A stretch of DNA of 64,000 bases from Dyella_B sp035503745 (GCF_035503745.1 NZ_DATJTC010000028.1:11488-75487), one strand, 5' to 3'; counted from the stretch's first letter, positions 26,896 to 36,596 are shown. Translations and numbers: made by a program. Notes: a model not told the origin generated them from the letters alone.

Positions 26896-26908
26896 AGCTG
26901 TAACAGCT
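26896..26908. promoter_or_regulatory. 13-bp palindrome upstream of asnB leader
   Basis: AGCTGTAACAGCT is a perfect palindrome apart from its central base, abutting the weak -35-like box of the asnB leader. It may be an operator; no factor is suggested by the sequence. Confidence 0.35.
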
Positions 26909-26984
26909 CCGAAACAGCATCCAGAACGTGCTTTTGCCAGAGCCATAGCGCGCCCGGCGCTGCCCTGCGCCCGCTAAAGGCTGC

Positions 26985-27350
26985 TCAGATCTGGGCGACC
27001 CAATGCAACGCGTCGTCCAGTTCGCTGTTGCCGAACAGCTTGAACTGCGTGGGCATGGCAAAGCCGAACATGCTGGACATCACGCGTACCCAGCCCACGT
27101 CGGTAACCAGGGCGGTGCGCTCCCAGCCGGAAATGTGACGAAAGCCGAGCTTGACGTCGTCCCACATCGCGCCGGGCGCAAAGCCAACAAAGTCCTCGCC
27201 CAGGTGGATCAGGATGCGTAGCCGGCGGTTGAGGGCGAAGGCCGCCTCGATATCGGGCACCATCACGCTTTCATAGTCGCTGGCGGTGACCATACCGTGC
27301 ATGCGGAAGCCAAGGATGCCGGCGGGAAGGCTGGGAATCTGTTCGATCAT
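26985..27350 (-). CDS. SpoIIAA/STAS-like protein
   Basis: A 121-residue protein of the SpoIIAA-like (DUF3478/STAS-fold) family: start MIEQIPSLPAGILGFRMHGMVTASDYE, then RLRILIHLGEDFVGFAPGAMWDDVKLGF, and ERTALVTDVGWVRVMSSMF. These small proteins share the Sulp/anti-sigma-factor-antagonist fold but have no known catalytic role. Start 27350 was chosen over the longer frame (27434) because similarity begins there. It lies between asnB's leader and recJ, all on the minus strand, with enough space for separate promoters. Confidence 0.8.
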   Translation of the reverse strand: MIEQIPSLPAGILGFRMHGMVTASDYESVMVPDIEAAFALNRRLRILIHLGEDFVGFAPGAMWDDVKLGFRHISGWERTALVTDVGWVRVMSSMFGFAMPTQFKLFGNSELDDALHWVAQI

Positions 27351-27455
27351 GATGGCGCTCCTGCATGCTCGCTGCCCGGCTCTATCCAAGCGCCATTTGC
27401 GCCGCCGCACAAGCGCCGGAGTGTGAACGGGCACGGTACCGGCCGGGAAAGCGGA

Positions 27456-29177
27456 TCAGGCCGGCTCGATGTGACGCAGCAGCAGGCGCGGCGATTCACG
27501 CCCTTGCCAGTCGTTGATGGTCAGCTCGTAGGCCGCGCGCAGCATGGCGGGCGGCGGCTGGCCGTGGTAGCCGTTGAACATCACCGCATCGTGTAGCGTA
27601 TCGTCGCGCGGATCGCGCAGGCTCAGGCGCAGATGACGCTCGCCCATCGGGCGCCAGCTGAAGCATTCGAAGCGGTTGTCGAACACCGGCTCGGGAAACG
27701 CCTGCCCCCACGGGCCGGCAAAACGCAGGGTGCGTGCCAGGTCCAGGGTGAACATGCCGGCGGGCAGCTCGCCATCGGTGTAGAGCACGGCCTGAAGTTG
27801 TTCCTCGTTCAACCATTCGCGCGCCACCGCGTCGAACGCGGCGGCAAAACGCGCATAGCCGGCCGCCTTGAGGCTGAGCCCGGCGGCCATCGCATGGCCG
27901 CCGAAGCGCTCGATCAGGCCGGGATGGCGCGCATCGACGGCGGCCAGCGCGTCGCGTACGTGGAATCCGGCGATGGAGCGCGCGGAGCCACGCAACAGCT
28001 CGGGCTCATCCTCGCTTGCCGGGGCGAACGCGATCACCGGACGATGCAAGCGCTCCTTCAACTTGGACGCCACCAGGCCTACCACGCCGGCATGCCAGCC
28101 CGGCTCGAACAGGCAGACGCCGACCGATTGCGTATCGATGCCCGCGGCACCGGCGACCATCGCTTCGGCCTCGGCCACCATCGTCGCCTGCAGGTCGCGC
28201 CGTTCCTGGTTGATCGAGCTTAGCTGCTCGGCGTAACGGCGCGCCTGCAACAGATCGTCCGTGAGCAGGCTTTCCACGCCCAGGCGCATGTCTTCCAGGC
28301 GGCCGGCGGCATTCAGGCGTGGACCGACCGCATAACCGAGGTCGCTGGTGCACAGCGCCCAGACGCTGCGCTGGCTCGCTTCGATCAAGGCGGTAATCCC
28401 CGCGCAGGCGCGCTGGCTGCGTATGCGCTTCATGCCCGCTTCGACCAGCACGCGGTTGTTGAAATCCAGCGGCACCAGATCGGCGACCGTACCCAGCGCC
28501 ACCAGATCCAGCAGCGTGGACAGATCCGGCTCCGCGTCCGCCGCAAAGCGTCCCTGCTCTCTCAAATGTGCGCGCAGCGCCAGCAGCACGTAAAACATCA
28601 CACCCACGCCGGCCAGCGCCTTGCTGGGAAAACCGTCGCCGTGCACGTTGGGATTGACGATGGCGTCGGCCGCCGGCAACCGCTCGCCGGGCAAGTGATG
28701 ATCGGTCACGATCACGCGCATGCCGCGTGCCTGCGCCGCCGCCACGCCGGCCACGCTGGCGATGCCGTTGTCGACGGTGACGACCAGTTGCGCGTGTGCG
28801 GGCAGCGAAGCGACCAGTTCCGGGGTGAGGCCGTAACCGTGCACGAAACGGTTAGGCACCACGTAATCCACACGGCGCGCGCCGAGCATGCGCAAGCCGC
28901 GCACGGCCACGGCGGTGCCGGTGGCACCATCGCAGTCGTAATCGCCGGCGATGATGATCGATGCATCGTCGGCCAGCGCCTGCCCCAGCAGCGCCACGGC
29001 CTCGCGCATGCCGCCCAGTTGCCGCGGCGGCAACAGGCGCGTCAGGCGATGCTCGGCGTGCTCAGGCCCAAACACGCCCCGTGCGGCGTAGACGCGCTGC
29101 AAGATGGCCGGTACCGCGTCGCTCCATCCAGCCGGCTCGCCCAGCAACGGCCGCCGTTGCAAGCGAATGCTGCTCAT
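27456..29177 (-). CDS. recJ: Single-stranded-DNA-specific exonuclease RecJ
   Basis: A 573-residue DHH-family 5'-3' ssDNA exonuclease used in recombination and mismatch repair. Motifs are AGDYDCDGATGTAVAVRGL (about residue 80), VTVDNGIAS, IVTDHHLPGE (the DHH), and the DHHA1 domain GGHAMAAGLSLK near 395, followed by the OB domain. The start ATG at 29177 overlaps the end of the upstream gene by 4 bp (ATGA), so translation is coupled. Confidence 0.97.
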   Translation of the reverse strand: MSSIRLQRRPLLGEPAGWSDAVPAILQRVYAARGVFGPEHAEHRLTRLLPPRQLGGMREAVALLGQALADDASIIIAGDYDCDGATGTAVAVRGLRMLGARRVDYVVPNRFVHGYGLTPELVASLPAHAQLVVTVDNGIASVAGVAAAQARGMRVIVTDHHLPGERLPAADAIVNPNVHGDGFPSKALAGVGVMFYVLLALRAHLREQGRFAADAEPDLSTLLDLVALGTVADLVPLDFNNRVLVEAGMKRIRSQRACAGITALIEASQRSVWALCTSDLGYAVGPRLNAAGRLEDMRLGVESLLTDDLLQARRYAEQLSSINQERRDLQATMVAEAEAMVAGAAGIDTQSVGVCLFEPGWHAGVVGLVASKLKERLHRPVIAFAPASEDEPELLRGSARSIAGFHVRDALAAVDARHPGLIERFGGHAMAAGLSLKAAGYARFAAAFDAVAREWLNEEQLQAVLYTDGELPAGMFTLDLARTLRFAGPWGQAFPEPVFDNRFECFSWRPMGERHLRLSLRDPRDDTLHDAVMFNGYHGQPPPAMLRAAYELTINDWQGRESPRLLLRHIEPA

Positions 29178-30097
29178 GGCGCGTTTCGCCGCCACAAACG
29201 CAGGCGATGCCAGGGACGATGCAGCCAGCGTTCGCCGCTGGCGAAAGCCAGCATGACCTGTTTTCGGCTGCACAAAGCCTGCAGCGACGGCAGCCACTGC
29301 CGCGCCACGTCGTCGGCGCTCTGATCCTGCAGGTCGACCAGCCAGCCCGCCTCGACCGTCGCGATCGACGGCGCGCTGCGATGCTGCATGGCGATCCCCG
29401 CACGACGCGCCAGCGCGAGCAACAGCAAGTCTTCGCCAATGACGCCTTCGAGCGTGGCCGTAACGTTAGAAGGCAACGCACCACCGCCCCAGAACCACAC
29501 GCTGTTGATGGGCGGCAAGCCGCGCAGGCGCCGTTCGGCATTGACCGGATGCTGGTGCAACACCACTTGCGCGTCGTTGAACAGCGCCCGCCAGCGGCGT
29601 GCATGCAATCCGTGCGGAAGATGTTCGTAGAGATCTTCGCCCAGTGCCTGCTCCGGCGCTGCGAAGTCGGGCAGCGTGTCCGACGAGGGAAGACGAAGGT
29701 GCCAGCGATCCGGCGCGGAAACCTCCAGGCTCATGTCGGCTTCGGCGAAGATCGGTTTCAAGGGCTCGGCAAGCGAGCGCGCTTCATCCATGCTCAACGG
29801 CAGCTGGCCGCAGGCGAGCAAGCGTGCGCCGCTGAGGTCGGGCTGCACCCAGGCCGGATCGGCACTAAGCCATGCGGCGGCTTGCGCCGCATCACCGGCC
29901 AGATGATCGCGCGTGAGCGCCGCCGCGGGTAGCCCATGGCCGCAGTCGAAGTACGCGGCCAGGCCGCCCAGATAACCTTTTGCGCCCTCACCCATGCGAT
30001 CGGCACGACCCAGCAACGCACGCAGGGGGTGCGAGGGCTCGAAACGCTGCAAATGGGGCAGCCAGCACTCCACGTGTCGCATCGACATATCCGCCAT
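29174..30097 (-). CDS. Conserved protein upstream of recJ (phosphoglycerate-mutase-like annotation in relatives)
   Basis: A 307-residue protein that in Xanthomonadales genomes is regularly found just before recJ and is often labelled as a regulatory or phosphoglycerate mutase protein. I see no catalytic motif that supports that name. Visible blocks are ECWLPHLQRFEP at the start, LPLSMDEARSLAEPLKPIF, LPHGLHARRWRALFNDAQVVLHQHPVNAERR, and INSVWFWGGGALP near residue 200. It is translationally coupled to recJ and begins 3 bp after the ABC-F gene, so the three form an operon, perhaps in repair or translation stress. Function unknown. Confidence 0.7.
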   Translation of the reverse strand: MADMSMRHVECWLPHLQRFEPSHPLRALLGRADRMGEGAKGYLGGLAAYFDCGHGLPAAALTRDHLAGDAAQAAAWLSADPAWVQPDLSGARLLACGQLPLSMDEARSLAEPLKPIFAEADMSLEVSAPDRWHLRLPSSDTLPDFAAPEQALGEDLYEHLPHGLHARRWRALFNDAQVVLHQHPVNAERRLRGLPPINSVWFWGGGALPSNVTATLEGVIGEDLLLLALARRAGIAMQHRSAPSIATVEAGWLVDLQDQSADDVARQWLPSLQALCSRKQVMLAFASGERWLHRPWHRLRLWRRNAP

Positions 30098-30100
30098 GGC

Positions 30101-31996
30101 TCAGGCTTCGAGCTGTTCGTACAGTTCAAGCCACTCCGCTTCCAGCGTTTCTTTCTCCTTGCGCAATTGGGTCTGGCGCAGACCAAGCTTCATCAGTTCC
30201 GCGGTGGAGCCGTTGTAGGTTTGCGGATCGGCCAGTTTCTGTTCGAGCGCGGTGAGATCCTGATCGATCGCCGCCACGCGCGCTTCGATTTTTTTCACGC
30301 GCTGACGCGCGGCTTTTTCGTTTTCGCGCTGGGCCGCCGCGGCGCGGCGCCGATCCGCCGCCGATTCGACCGGCACGGCCTGGGCGCTGACGTTTTTCTT
30401 CGGCGCATTGCCGCGCGCGCGTAGCCAGCGCGCATAATCGTCGAGATCGCCGTCGAACAGTTCGGCGTTGCCGTCGGCGACACGCCAGAAACTATCGCAG
30501 ACCATACCCAGCAGATGGCGATCGTGCGAGACCAGCACCAGCGCGCCATCGAAATCGGCCAGCGCGTCGGCCAGCGCTTCGCGCATGTCCAAGTCCAGAT
30601 GGTTGGTCGGTTCGTCAAGCAACAGCAGGTTTGGCTTGTCCCATGCAATCAGCGCGAGTGCAAGGCGCGCCCGCTCGCCGCCGGAAAAACCATCCACCGA
30701 TTCAAACGCGCGGTCGCCGGCGAAATTCCAGCCGCCGAGAAAATCGCGCAGCATCTGTGCGGCGACGCCGGGCGCCTTGTCCTGCAGATGATCGAAGGGG
30801 CTGGCGCCTTCGCGCAGGCTTTCCACCGTGTGCTGCGCGAAGTAGCCAATTTTCAGGTCCTTGTGCGCCTTGCGCTCGCCCCCCAGCGGCGGGAGTTCGC
30901 CGACCAAGGTTTTCACCAGCGTGGATTTGCCCGCGCCGTTGGGCCCAAGCAGGCCGATGCGCTCGCCCGCCTCCAGGCGGAAACGGACGTCCTGAAGAAT
31001 GGTGGCGGGCGGTTGCCCGGCCTCGCCCGCATAACCGGCGGCAACGTCTTCCAACTGCAGCATCGAATCGGGCAGGCGATCGGGTACCGCGAACTGGAAG
31101 TGGAAGGCCCGTTCCGCCCGCACCGCTTCGGTGCCGGCCATCTTTTCCAGCCGCTTCATGCGCGACTGCGCCTGCTTGGCCTTGCTGGCCTTGGCCTTGA
31201 AACGATCGATGAAAGATTGCAGGTGCGCACGCTCGGCCTGCTCGCGTTCATGGGCGATCTGCTGCAGGCGCAGTTGCTCGGCGCGTTGCAGTTCGAATGC
31301 GCTGTAGTTGCCGGCGTAAAGCTTGGCCCGGCCCTCGTTGAGGTGCAGCGTGTGAGTGATGACGCCGTCGAGGAATTCACGATCGTGCGAAATCACCAGC
31401 AGCGTGCCCTGGTAGCGACGCAGCCATTCTTCCAGCCACAGCACGGCATCGAGGTCGAGGTGGTTGGTGGGCTCGTCCAGCAGCAGCAATTCGGATGGCG
31501 CCATCAGCGCGCGCGCAAGGTTCAGGCGCACACGCCAGCCGCCGGAAAACTCGCACACGGCGCGCTCGTGGGTGTCGGCGCTGAAGCCCAGCCCGTGCAG
31601 CAAGCGGCCGGCCCGCGCCCGGGCGTCGTAGCCGTGCAGTTCCTCGATGCGATGATGCGCGCGCGCCATCGCCTCGGTGTCGCCGCGCGCCTGGGCGTCG
31701 AATTCGTCGCGCAGCGCCGTGGCCAGCTCGACGTCGCCGCCCATCACGTATTCGATGGCGGGATCCGGCAGCGCGGGGGTTTCCTGGGCCACCGAGGCCA
31801 GGCGCAGCCTGGCGGGCAGGTCCAGCTCGCCGCTGTCGGCCTCCAAGTGCCCTTGCAGGGCCGCGAACAGGCTCGATTTGCCGCAGCCGTTGCGGCCGAC
31901 CACGCCCAGGCGCCAGCCGGACTGGATGACCAGGTCGATGTCCGAAAGCAGCAACCGGCTGCCGCGGCGCAGGGCGAAATGGCGAAACGCGATCAT
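30101..31996 (-). CDS. ABC-F family ATPase (YheS/Uup-like)
   Basis: A 631-residue soluble protein with two ABC domains. Walker A motifs are GRNGCGKSSL (about residue 35) and GPNGAGKSTL (about 345); signatures are FSGGWRVRLNLARAL and FSGGERARLALALI; Walker B with EPTNHLDLD occurs in both. The inter-domain linker and a charged C-terminal coiled coil (ENEKAARQRVKKIEARV) fit ABC-F proteins, which bind the ribosomal E site and rescue translation. No transmembrane segment is present. First gene of the operon leading into recJ. Confidence 0.93.
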   Translation of the reverse strand: MIAFRHFALRRGSRLLLSDIDLVIQSGWRLGVVGRNGCGKSSLFAALQGHLEADSGELDLPARLRLASVAQETPALPDPAIEYVMGGDVELATALRDEFDAQARGDTEAMARAHHRIEELHGYDARARAGRLLHGLGFSADTHERAVCEFSGGWRVRLNLARALMAPSELLLLDEPTNHLDLDAVLWLEEWLRRYQGTLLVISHDREFLDGVITHTLHLNEGRAKLYAGNYSAFELQRAEQLRLQQIAHEREQAERAHLQSFIDRFKAKASKAKQAQSRMKRLEKMAGTEAVRAERAFHFQFAVPDRLPDSMLQLEDVAAGYAGEAGQPPATILQDVRFRLEAGERIGLLGPNGAGKSTLVKTLVGELPPLGGERKAHKDLKIGYFAQHTVESLREGASPFDHLQDKAPGVAAQMLRDFLGGWNFAGDRAFESVDGFSGGERARLALALIAWDKPNLLLLDEPTNHLDLDMREALADALADFDGALVLVSHDRHLLGMVCDSFWRVADGNAELFDGDLDDYARWLRARGNAPKKNVSAQAVPVESAADRRRAAAAQRENEKAARQRVKKIEARVAAIDQDLTALEQKLADPQTYNGSTAELMKLGLRQTQLRKEKETLEAEWLELYEQLEA

Positions 31997-32165
31997 GGGT
32001 ACTCGATGAAGATCCGGGGGGCCAGCGCCCGCAGCCGTGCATGATAGCGGCCAAGGCGCGCCCACGCCGAATGGCGCGGCGTCACATCTGCCCGTTTTGC
32101 TCGTGGCATGGCGCAAACAGTTCTGCTACAACGACGCGTCAACGCTTTACGCGGAGAGGGGACCC

Positions 32166-32510
32166 ATGTTCAAGCACCGTACCAACCTGCCCTTGCTGGC
32201 CGCCATCGTGGTCGGCGCCGGCCTCGTCGCGGCCCAGGCCGCCCACGCCCAGGAAACCTTGACCCAGCGCGTGCAGGACGAAAAAAGCATGCATCTGCCG
32301 GCGCGCGGCTTGTCCATGGCGCAAGTGGAGAAGGCATACGGCGAGCCGCTGCGCAAGCTGTCTCCCCGTGGCGGCGATTCGTCCAGGCATCCCACGATCA
32401 ACCGTTGGGAATATTCCAACTTCATCGTCTATTTCGAAAACACCCACGTGATCCACTCGGTGCTCAACACGCCGGCCGGCAATAACCGGAATCCCGCCGC
32501 GGTGAACTGA
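32166..32510 (+). CDS. Exported SmpA/BamE-like small protein
   Basis: A 114-residue protein with a signal peptide (residues 1-28, LPLLAAIVVGAGLVAAQAAHA-QE) and a GGAGAGGGGA-like purine-rich ribosome site upstream. The mature part has MAQVEKAYGEPLRKLSP and RWEYSNFIVYFENTHVIHSVL, the pattern of a BamE/SmpA-type small alpha-beta fold that checks for an M-x-x-V-x-x-x-[FY]-G-x-P turn. It is not a lipoprotein, since no lipobox Cys is present. Function unknown. Confidence 0.75.
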   Translation: MFKHRTNLPLLAAIVVGAGLVAAQAAHAQETLTQRVQDEKSMHLPARGLSMAQVEKAYGEPLRKLSPRGGDSSRHPTINRWEYSNFIVYFENTHVIHSVLNTPAGNNRNPAAVN

Positions 32511-32674
32511 TCGGCGGCGGCGCGGGGCGAGGGGGCGGCAGCTTCGCACCCGCCCCGTTACGGCCGGCTGCATCGCGATCTCGCTACTCGCCGCCCGCCC
32601 CTGCCTGTAAACTTGCGCATCTGTCGCGCCCGGCCCTGTTCCGGGCGCTTTCCCCCTGCGCGAGCGTCGTTCTC

Positions 32675-33706
32675 ATGACCGATTCCAACTTGCGCCTGCC
32701 GGCCGAATGGGAGCCGCAGGCCGCCGTTCTGATTGCCTGGCCGCACGCCGGCACCGACTGGGCCGAACGGCTCGATGCGGTGGAATCCACGTACGTGGCG
32801 CTGGCCGCGGCGGTGACCCGCTTTGAGCCGTTGATCATCGTGGTGGCCGACGAAGCCCTTGAAGGTCACGTCGTTGCCAAACTGCAGCAAGCCGAGGCGG
32901 ATCTCAAGCGCATCCGCTTCGTGCAACTGCCCTATGACGACACCTGGCTGCGCGATTCCGGCCCGATCACCCTGCGCGATGGCGACCGCTTCCAGCTCAC
33001 CGATTTCCGCTTCACCGGCTGGGGCGGCAAGTTCGGCGCCGAGCAGGACGATGCCCTGATCGGCGGCCTGGTCGAAGCGGGCGTTTTCGGCAACGCCACG
33101 CACGAGCGCATCGACTGGGCGCTGGAAGGTGGCGGCATCGAGAGTGACGGCCAGGGTACCGTCCTCACCACCTGGCGCTGCCTGGTGCAGCGTCATCCGG
33201 AGCAGTCGCGCGATGAAATGAGCGCGATCCTGCGCAGGAGCCTGCACGCCGAACGCGTGTTGTGGCTCGACTACGGCTACCTCGAAGGCGACGACACGGA
33301 CGCGCACATCGACACGCTGGCGCGTTTCGCGCCCGGTGACCGCATCGTGTTCCAGGCCTGCGGCGACCCCACCGACGCACACCATGACGAACTGCACCGC
33401 ATGGGCGACGAACTGGCCGCGCTGCGCAACGCCCAGGGCAATCCTTACACGCTGTATCCGCTGCCGTGGGCACAGCCGGTCATGGATGAAGGTCGTCGCC
33501 TGGCGGCGTCTTACGCAAACTATCTGATCGTCAACGATGCGGTGCTGGTGCCCGCCTATGGCGATCGCGCCGATGACGTGGCCTCCCGCATCATCGGCCA
33601 GGCCCATCCTGGGCGCACGGTGGTGCAGGTGCCCTGCCGTCCGCTGATCTGGCAGAACGGCAGCCTGCATTGCATCACCATGCAATTGCCTGCCGGCCTT
33701 ATCTAG
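32675..33706 (+). CDS. aguA: Agmatine deiminase
   Basis: A 343-residue pentein-fold enzyme converting agmatine to N-carbamoylputrescine plus ammonia. Motifs are WPHAGTDWAERL near residue 24, DDTWLRDSGPI near 88, WALEGGGIESDGQGTVLTT near 148, HIDTLARF near 210, and the catalytic Cys in LHCITMQLP near 331. It heads the two-gene route from agmatine to putrescine, with aguB 153 bp downstream. It is a well-conserved pair in xanthomonads and plants. Confidence 0.96.
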   Translation: MTDSNLRLPAEWEPQAAVLIAWPHAGTDWAERLDAVESTYVALAAAVTRFEPLIIVVADEALEGHVVAKLQQAEADLKRIRFVQLPYDDTWLRDSGPITLRDGDRFQLTDFRFTGWGGKFGAEQDDALIGGLVEAGVFGNATHERIDWALEGGGIESDGQGTVLTTWRCLVQRHPEQSRDEMSAILRRSLHAERVLWLDYGYLEGDDTDAHIDTLARFAPGDRIVFQACGDPTDAHHDELHRMGDELAALRNAQGNPYTLYPLPWAQPVMDEGRRLAASYANYLIVNDAVLVPAYGDRADDVASRIIGQAHPGRTVVQVPCRPLIWQNGSLHCITMQLPAGLI

Positions 33707-33798
33707 GGATGCCCTGATCCACGCTTCGCCGGTGGCCCTGTGGCCTGCGAACAGACAGAGCCGGTGACACCTGCGAAGCATGGATCAGAGCATCCCTA
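33704..33798. repeat. Long inverted repeat between aguA and aguB
   Basis: AGGGATGCCCTGATCCACGC at the aguA stop (33705 on) is matched by a near-perfect reverse complement ending at 33797 (GCGTGG/GCATGG variant, TGGATCAGAGCATCCCT), with arms of about 28 bp and an inner stem containing GGTGG/CCACC-like parts. It looks like a dispersed REP/MITE-type element of this lineage and would form a strong hairpin within the operon. Confidence 0.6.
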
Positions 33799-33859
33799 AA
33801 CATCCATTCAACACCCGTCCATTAAAATGGGACGGTTTTGCAGTCGTCAGGACATACTC

Positions 33860-34750
33860 ATGATCCGCAAGCTTCTCAAAGTGGCTCTGTTGCAGGAAAC
33901 CCACCGCGGCAGCCGCGATGCCAATCTCGACGCGATCGAAACCGGCCTGCGCGAGGCGGCCAAGACCGGCGCGGAACTGGTTCTGCTGCAGGAATTGCAC
34001 AACGGGCCCTACTTCTGCCAGCACGAATCGGTAAACGAGTTCGATCTGGCCGAAAGCATCCCCGGCCACAGCACGGCGCGCATCGGCGCGCTGGCCCAGG
34101 AGCTGAAGCTGGTGGTGGTGGCATCCCTGTTCGAGAAGCGTGCGGCCGGCCTGTACCACAACACGGCGGTGGTGTTCGATCGCTCCGCCAGCATCGCGGG
34201 CAAGTATCGCAAAATGCATATCCCCGACGATCCGGCGTTCTACGAGAAGTTTTATTTCACGCCGGGGGACCTGGGTTTCGAACCCATCGATACGTCGGTC
34301 GGCCGGCTGGGCGTGCTGGTGTGCTGGGACCAGTGGTATCCGGAAGCGGCGCGACTGATGGCGCTGGCCGGCGCGGAGCTGTTGCTGTATCCCACCGCCA
34401 TCGGCTGGGATCCGAATGACACGCAGGATGAAAAAAATCGCCAGCGCGATGCCTGGATCACCGTGCAGCGCGGCCACGCGGTCGCCAATGGCGTGCCGCT
34501 GCTGTCCTGCAACCGCACCGGCTATGAGGCCGATCCGGCGGGCGTGGGCGCGGGCATCCAGTTCTGGGGCAGCAGCTTCGTGGCCGGACCGCAAGGCGAA
34601 TTCCTCGCCCAGGCCGGCACGGACGGCGGCCAGTTGCTCGTGGTCGAGATCGACATGGCGCGCAGCGAGCACGTGCGCCGCATCTGGCCGTTCCTGCGCG
34701 ACCGCCGCATCGACGCCTACGGCGATCTTTTGCGTCGTTTTCGCGATTAA
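33860..34750 (+). CDS. aguB: N-carbamoylputrescine amidase
   Basis: A 296-residue nitrilase-fold hydrolase releasing putrescine, CO2 and ammonia. The catalytic triad is visible as ELVLLQELHNGPYF (Glu), KYRKMHIPDDPAFYEKFYF (Lys) and VLVCWDQWYPEAARLM (Cys). The active-site region PTAIGWDPND is typical for AguB. It ends QLLVVEIDM plus a conserved FLRDRRIDAYGDL. With aguA it makes putrescine from arginine-derived agmatine. Start chosen at ATG 33860. Confidence 0.96.
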   Translation: MIRKLLKVALLQETHRGSRDANLDAIETGLREAAKTGAELVLLQELHNGPYFCQHESVNEFDLAESIPGHSTARIGALAQELKLVVVASLFEKRAAGLYHNTAVVFDRSASIAGKYRKMHIPDDPAFYEKFYFTPGDLGFEPIDTSVGRLGVLVCWDQWYPEAARLMALAGAELLLYPTAIGWDPNDTQDEKNRQRDAWITVQRGHAVANGVPLLSCNRTGYEADPAGVGAGIQFWGSSFVAGPQGEFLAQAGTDGGQLLVVEIDMARSEHVRRIWPFLRDRRIDAYGDLLRRFRD

Positions 34751-34859
34751 TTGACATCGGGGACCCGGGCCGGTCCTCGGATTCACGTTTCAGCTTGCAC
34801 TGTTGGCGGCTAATCCCCATGCTGGCTATCGTCCCTTCCCTCTTTCCCCAATCCATCGC

Positions 34860-36092
34860 ATGAGCGTTACCGAAACCGATCCCCTCGTCCTGTCGGATCT
34901 GCACGACCAACCGATCGAACGCGTGCAGCGCGACGGCGTGGAGTACGTAGTGCTGGGAACGGCGCACGTATCGCGCAGCAGCGTGGAGGCCGTACAGACC
35001 TTGCTGGCCCGCGAGTCGTTCGATGCCGTGGCGGTGGAACTGTGCGAAAGCCGCGCCCAGGGCATGCGCGATCCGGAAGCGTTCAAGCAGATGGATCTGT
35101 TTCGCGTGATCCGTCAGGGCAAGGCCGGCATGGTTGCGGCCAGCCTGGTGCTATCCACGTTCCAGAAGCGGCTGGCCGATCAATACGGCATCCAGCCGGG
35201 CGCCGAGATGAAAGCGGCGATGGATGGCGCCGATCAACGGCACGTCCCCGTGTGGCTGATCGATCGCGAAGTGGGCACCACGCTCAAGCGCGCCTGGCAC
35301 AGCGTGGGCTTCTGGCAGCGTTTCGGGCTGCTCGGTGGGTTGCTCGCCAGCGTGTTCGAGCGCGAGACGATCGACGAAAAGGAAATCGAGAAACTCAAGC
35401 AAGGCGACATGCTCGAAAGTGCGTTCAGCGAATTTGCCAGCGAATCCGAACCGCTTTACCGCAGCCTGATTGCCGAGCGCGATGCCTTCATGGCCGCGCG
35501 CCTGCGCGAGGAAGCGGCCAAGTCGGCGAGCACCGAGCCGCGCAAGGTGCTGGTGGTGATCGGCGCCGGCCACTTGAAAGGCATGTGCGAGAATCTGCGC
35601 ACGCAAGCGGCCGATCCGGCCGCCACCGCGGCGACGCTTGCGCAAACGCCACCGAAGTCACAGTGGCCCAAGTGGCTGGCGATCGGGCTGGTGCTGCTGG
35701 TGTTCGTGGCGATCGGTTATGCGTTTCATCGCAACACCGCGCTGGGTGCGCAGGCGCTGCGCGACTGGGTGCTTTATACCGGCGGTTTCTCGGTACTCGG
35801 TGCCTTGATTGCGCGTGCGCACCCGCTGAGCGTGCTGGCCGCGTTCGTCGCCGCACCGATCAAACCGTTCCGGCCGGGTATTCCTTCCGGCGGCATCAGC
35901 GCGATGGTCGAAGCGTGGGTGCGGCGTCCGCGCGTGGCCGATTTTGAAAGCCTGCGCGAGGACATCGTGCATTGGAGCGGCTGGTGGACCAACCGCGTCG
36001 CGCGCACGCTGCTCAATTTTTTCCTGGTCAGCCTGGGCACGATCGTGGGCGAATACGCCGCCGGCATCCACATCCTCAAGAGCTTGTTCTAA
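34860..36092 (+). CDS. TraB-family membrane protein
   Basis: A 410-residue TraB/PrgY-type protein. The N-terminal domain has the signature YVVLGTAHVSRSSVEAVQTLL and AVELCESRAQGMRD, plus VVIGAGHLKGM near residue 235, with conserved His and Glu residues that may bind metal. The C-terminal third has several membrane helices (LAIGLVLLVFVAIGYAF, ALIARAHPLSVLAAFVAAP and the last LLNFFLVSLGTIVGEYAAGI). PrgY in enterococci degrades or blocks a peptide pheromone; the bacterial housekeeping copies have no proven role. Confidence 0.87.
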   Translation: MSVTETDPLVLSDLHDQPIERVQRDGVEYVVLGTAHVSRSSVEAVQTLLARESFDAVAVELCESRAQGMRDPEAFKQMDLFRVIRQGKAGMVAASLVLSTFQKRLADQYGIQPGAEMKAAMDGADQRHVPVWLIDREVGTTLKRAWHSVGFWQRFGLLGGLLASVFERETIDEKEIEKLKQGDMLESAFSEFASESEPLYRSLIAERDAFMAARLREEAAKSASTEPRKVLVVIGAGHLKGMCENLRTQAADPAATAATLAQTPPKSQWPKWLAIGLVLLVFVAIGYAFHRNTALGAQALRDWVLYTGGFSVLGALIARAHPLSVLAAFVAAPIKPFRPGIPSGGISAMVEAWVRRPRVADFESLREDIVHWSGWWTNRVARTLLNFFLVSLGTIVGEYAAGIHILKSLF

Positions 36093-36248
36093 GGGTCAGG
36101 CAAGCCCCGCCGCGGTGTCGGCACCCGGACGGGGAGCGGCCTTTTGTCACACTCCCCCGCCCCTTCCCCGCCCATTGTGACGCCTCCCGAGCAGCCTCTA
36201 TACTCGGTTGAGTTGCACGCATCCGCTGGAATCGTGGGGATCCTCTTG

Positions 36249-36575
36249 ATGACTCGATTGCAATCGTTCGGCGTGGCCGCCGCTGCCTTGATGCTTTTGG
36301 CGAACGCCGCCCATGCCACTGGCGACAAAGCCAATGGCCGCACACTGGTCTACACCTGCAATGGCTGCCACGGCATACCGGGCACCTACAATGCCTATCC
36401 GCAGTATCCGGTGCCGAAAATCGCCGGCCAGAACGAGCAGTACATCATCAGCGCGCTGCACGAATACAAATCGGGCGATCGCACGCATCCGACCATGATG
36501 GCCCAGGCGCAAAGCCTCTCCGACCAGGAGATCGAGGACATCGCCGCCTATCTTTCCAGCATCGCTGCAAAGTAA
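36249..36575 (+). CDS. Small class I cytochrome c
   Basis: A 108-residue periplasmic cytochrome c. A signal peptide (residues 1-23) precedes the single haem site CNGCH near residue 36; the distal Met is in HPTMMAQAQSLSDQEIEDIAAYLSS. This last block is typical for cytochrome c4/c5-like proteins. The next gene is a paralogue 21 bp downstream, so the two are a tandem duplication in one transcript, likely electron carriers to a terminal oxidase. Confidence 0.92.
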   Translation: MTRLQSFGVAAAALMLLANAAHATGDKANGRTLVYTCNGCHGIPGTYNAYPQYPVPKIAGQNEQYIISALHEYKSGDRTHPTMMAQAQSLSDQEIEDIAAYLSSIAAK

Positions 36576-36596
36576 TCAGCCAAGGATTCCCCCTGC

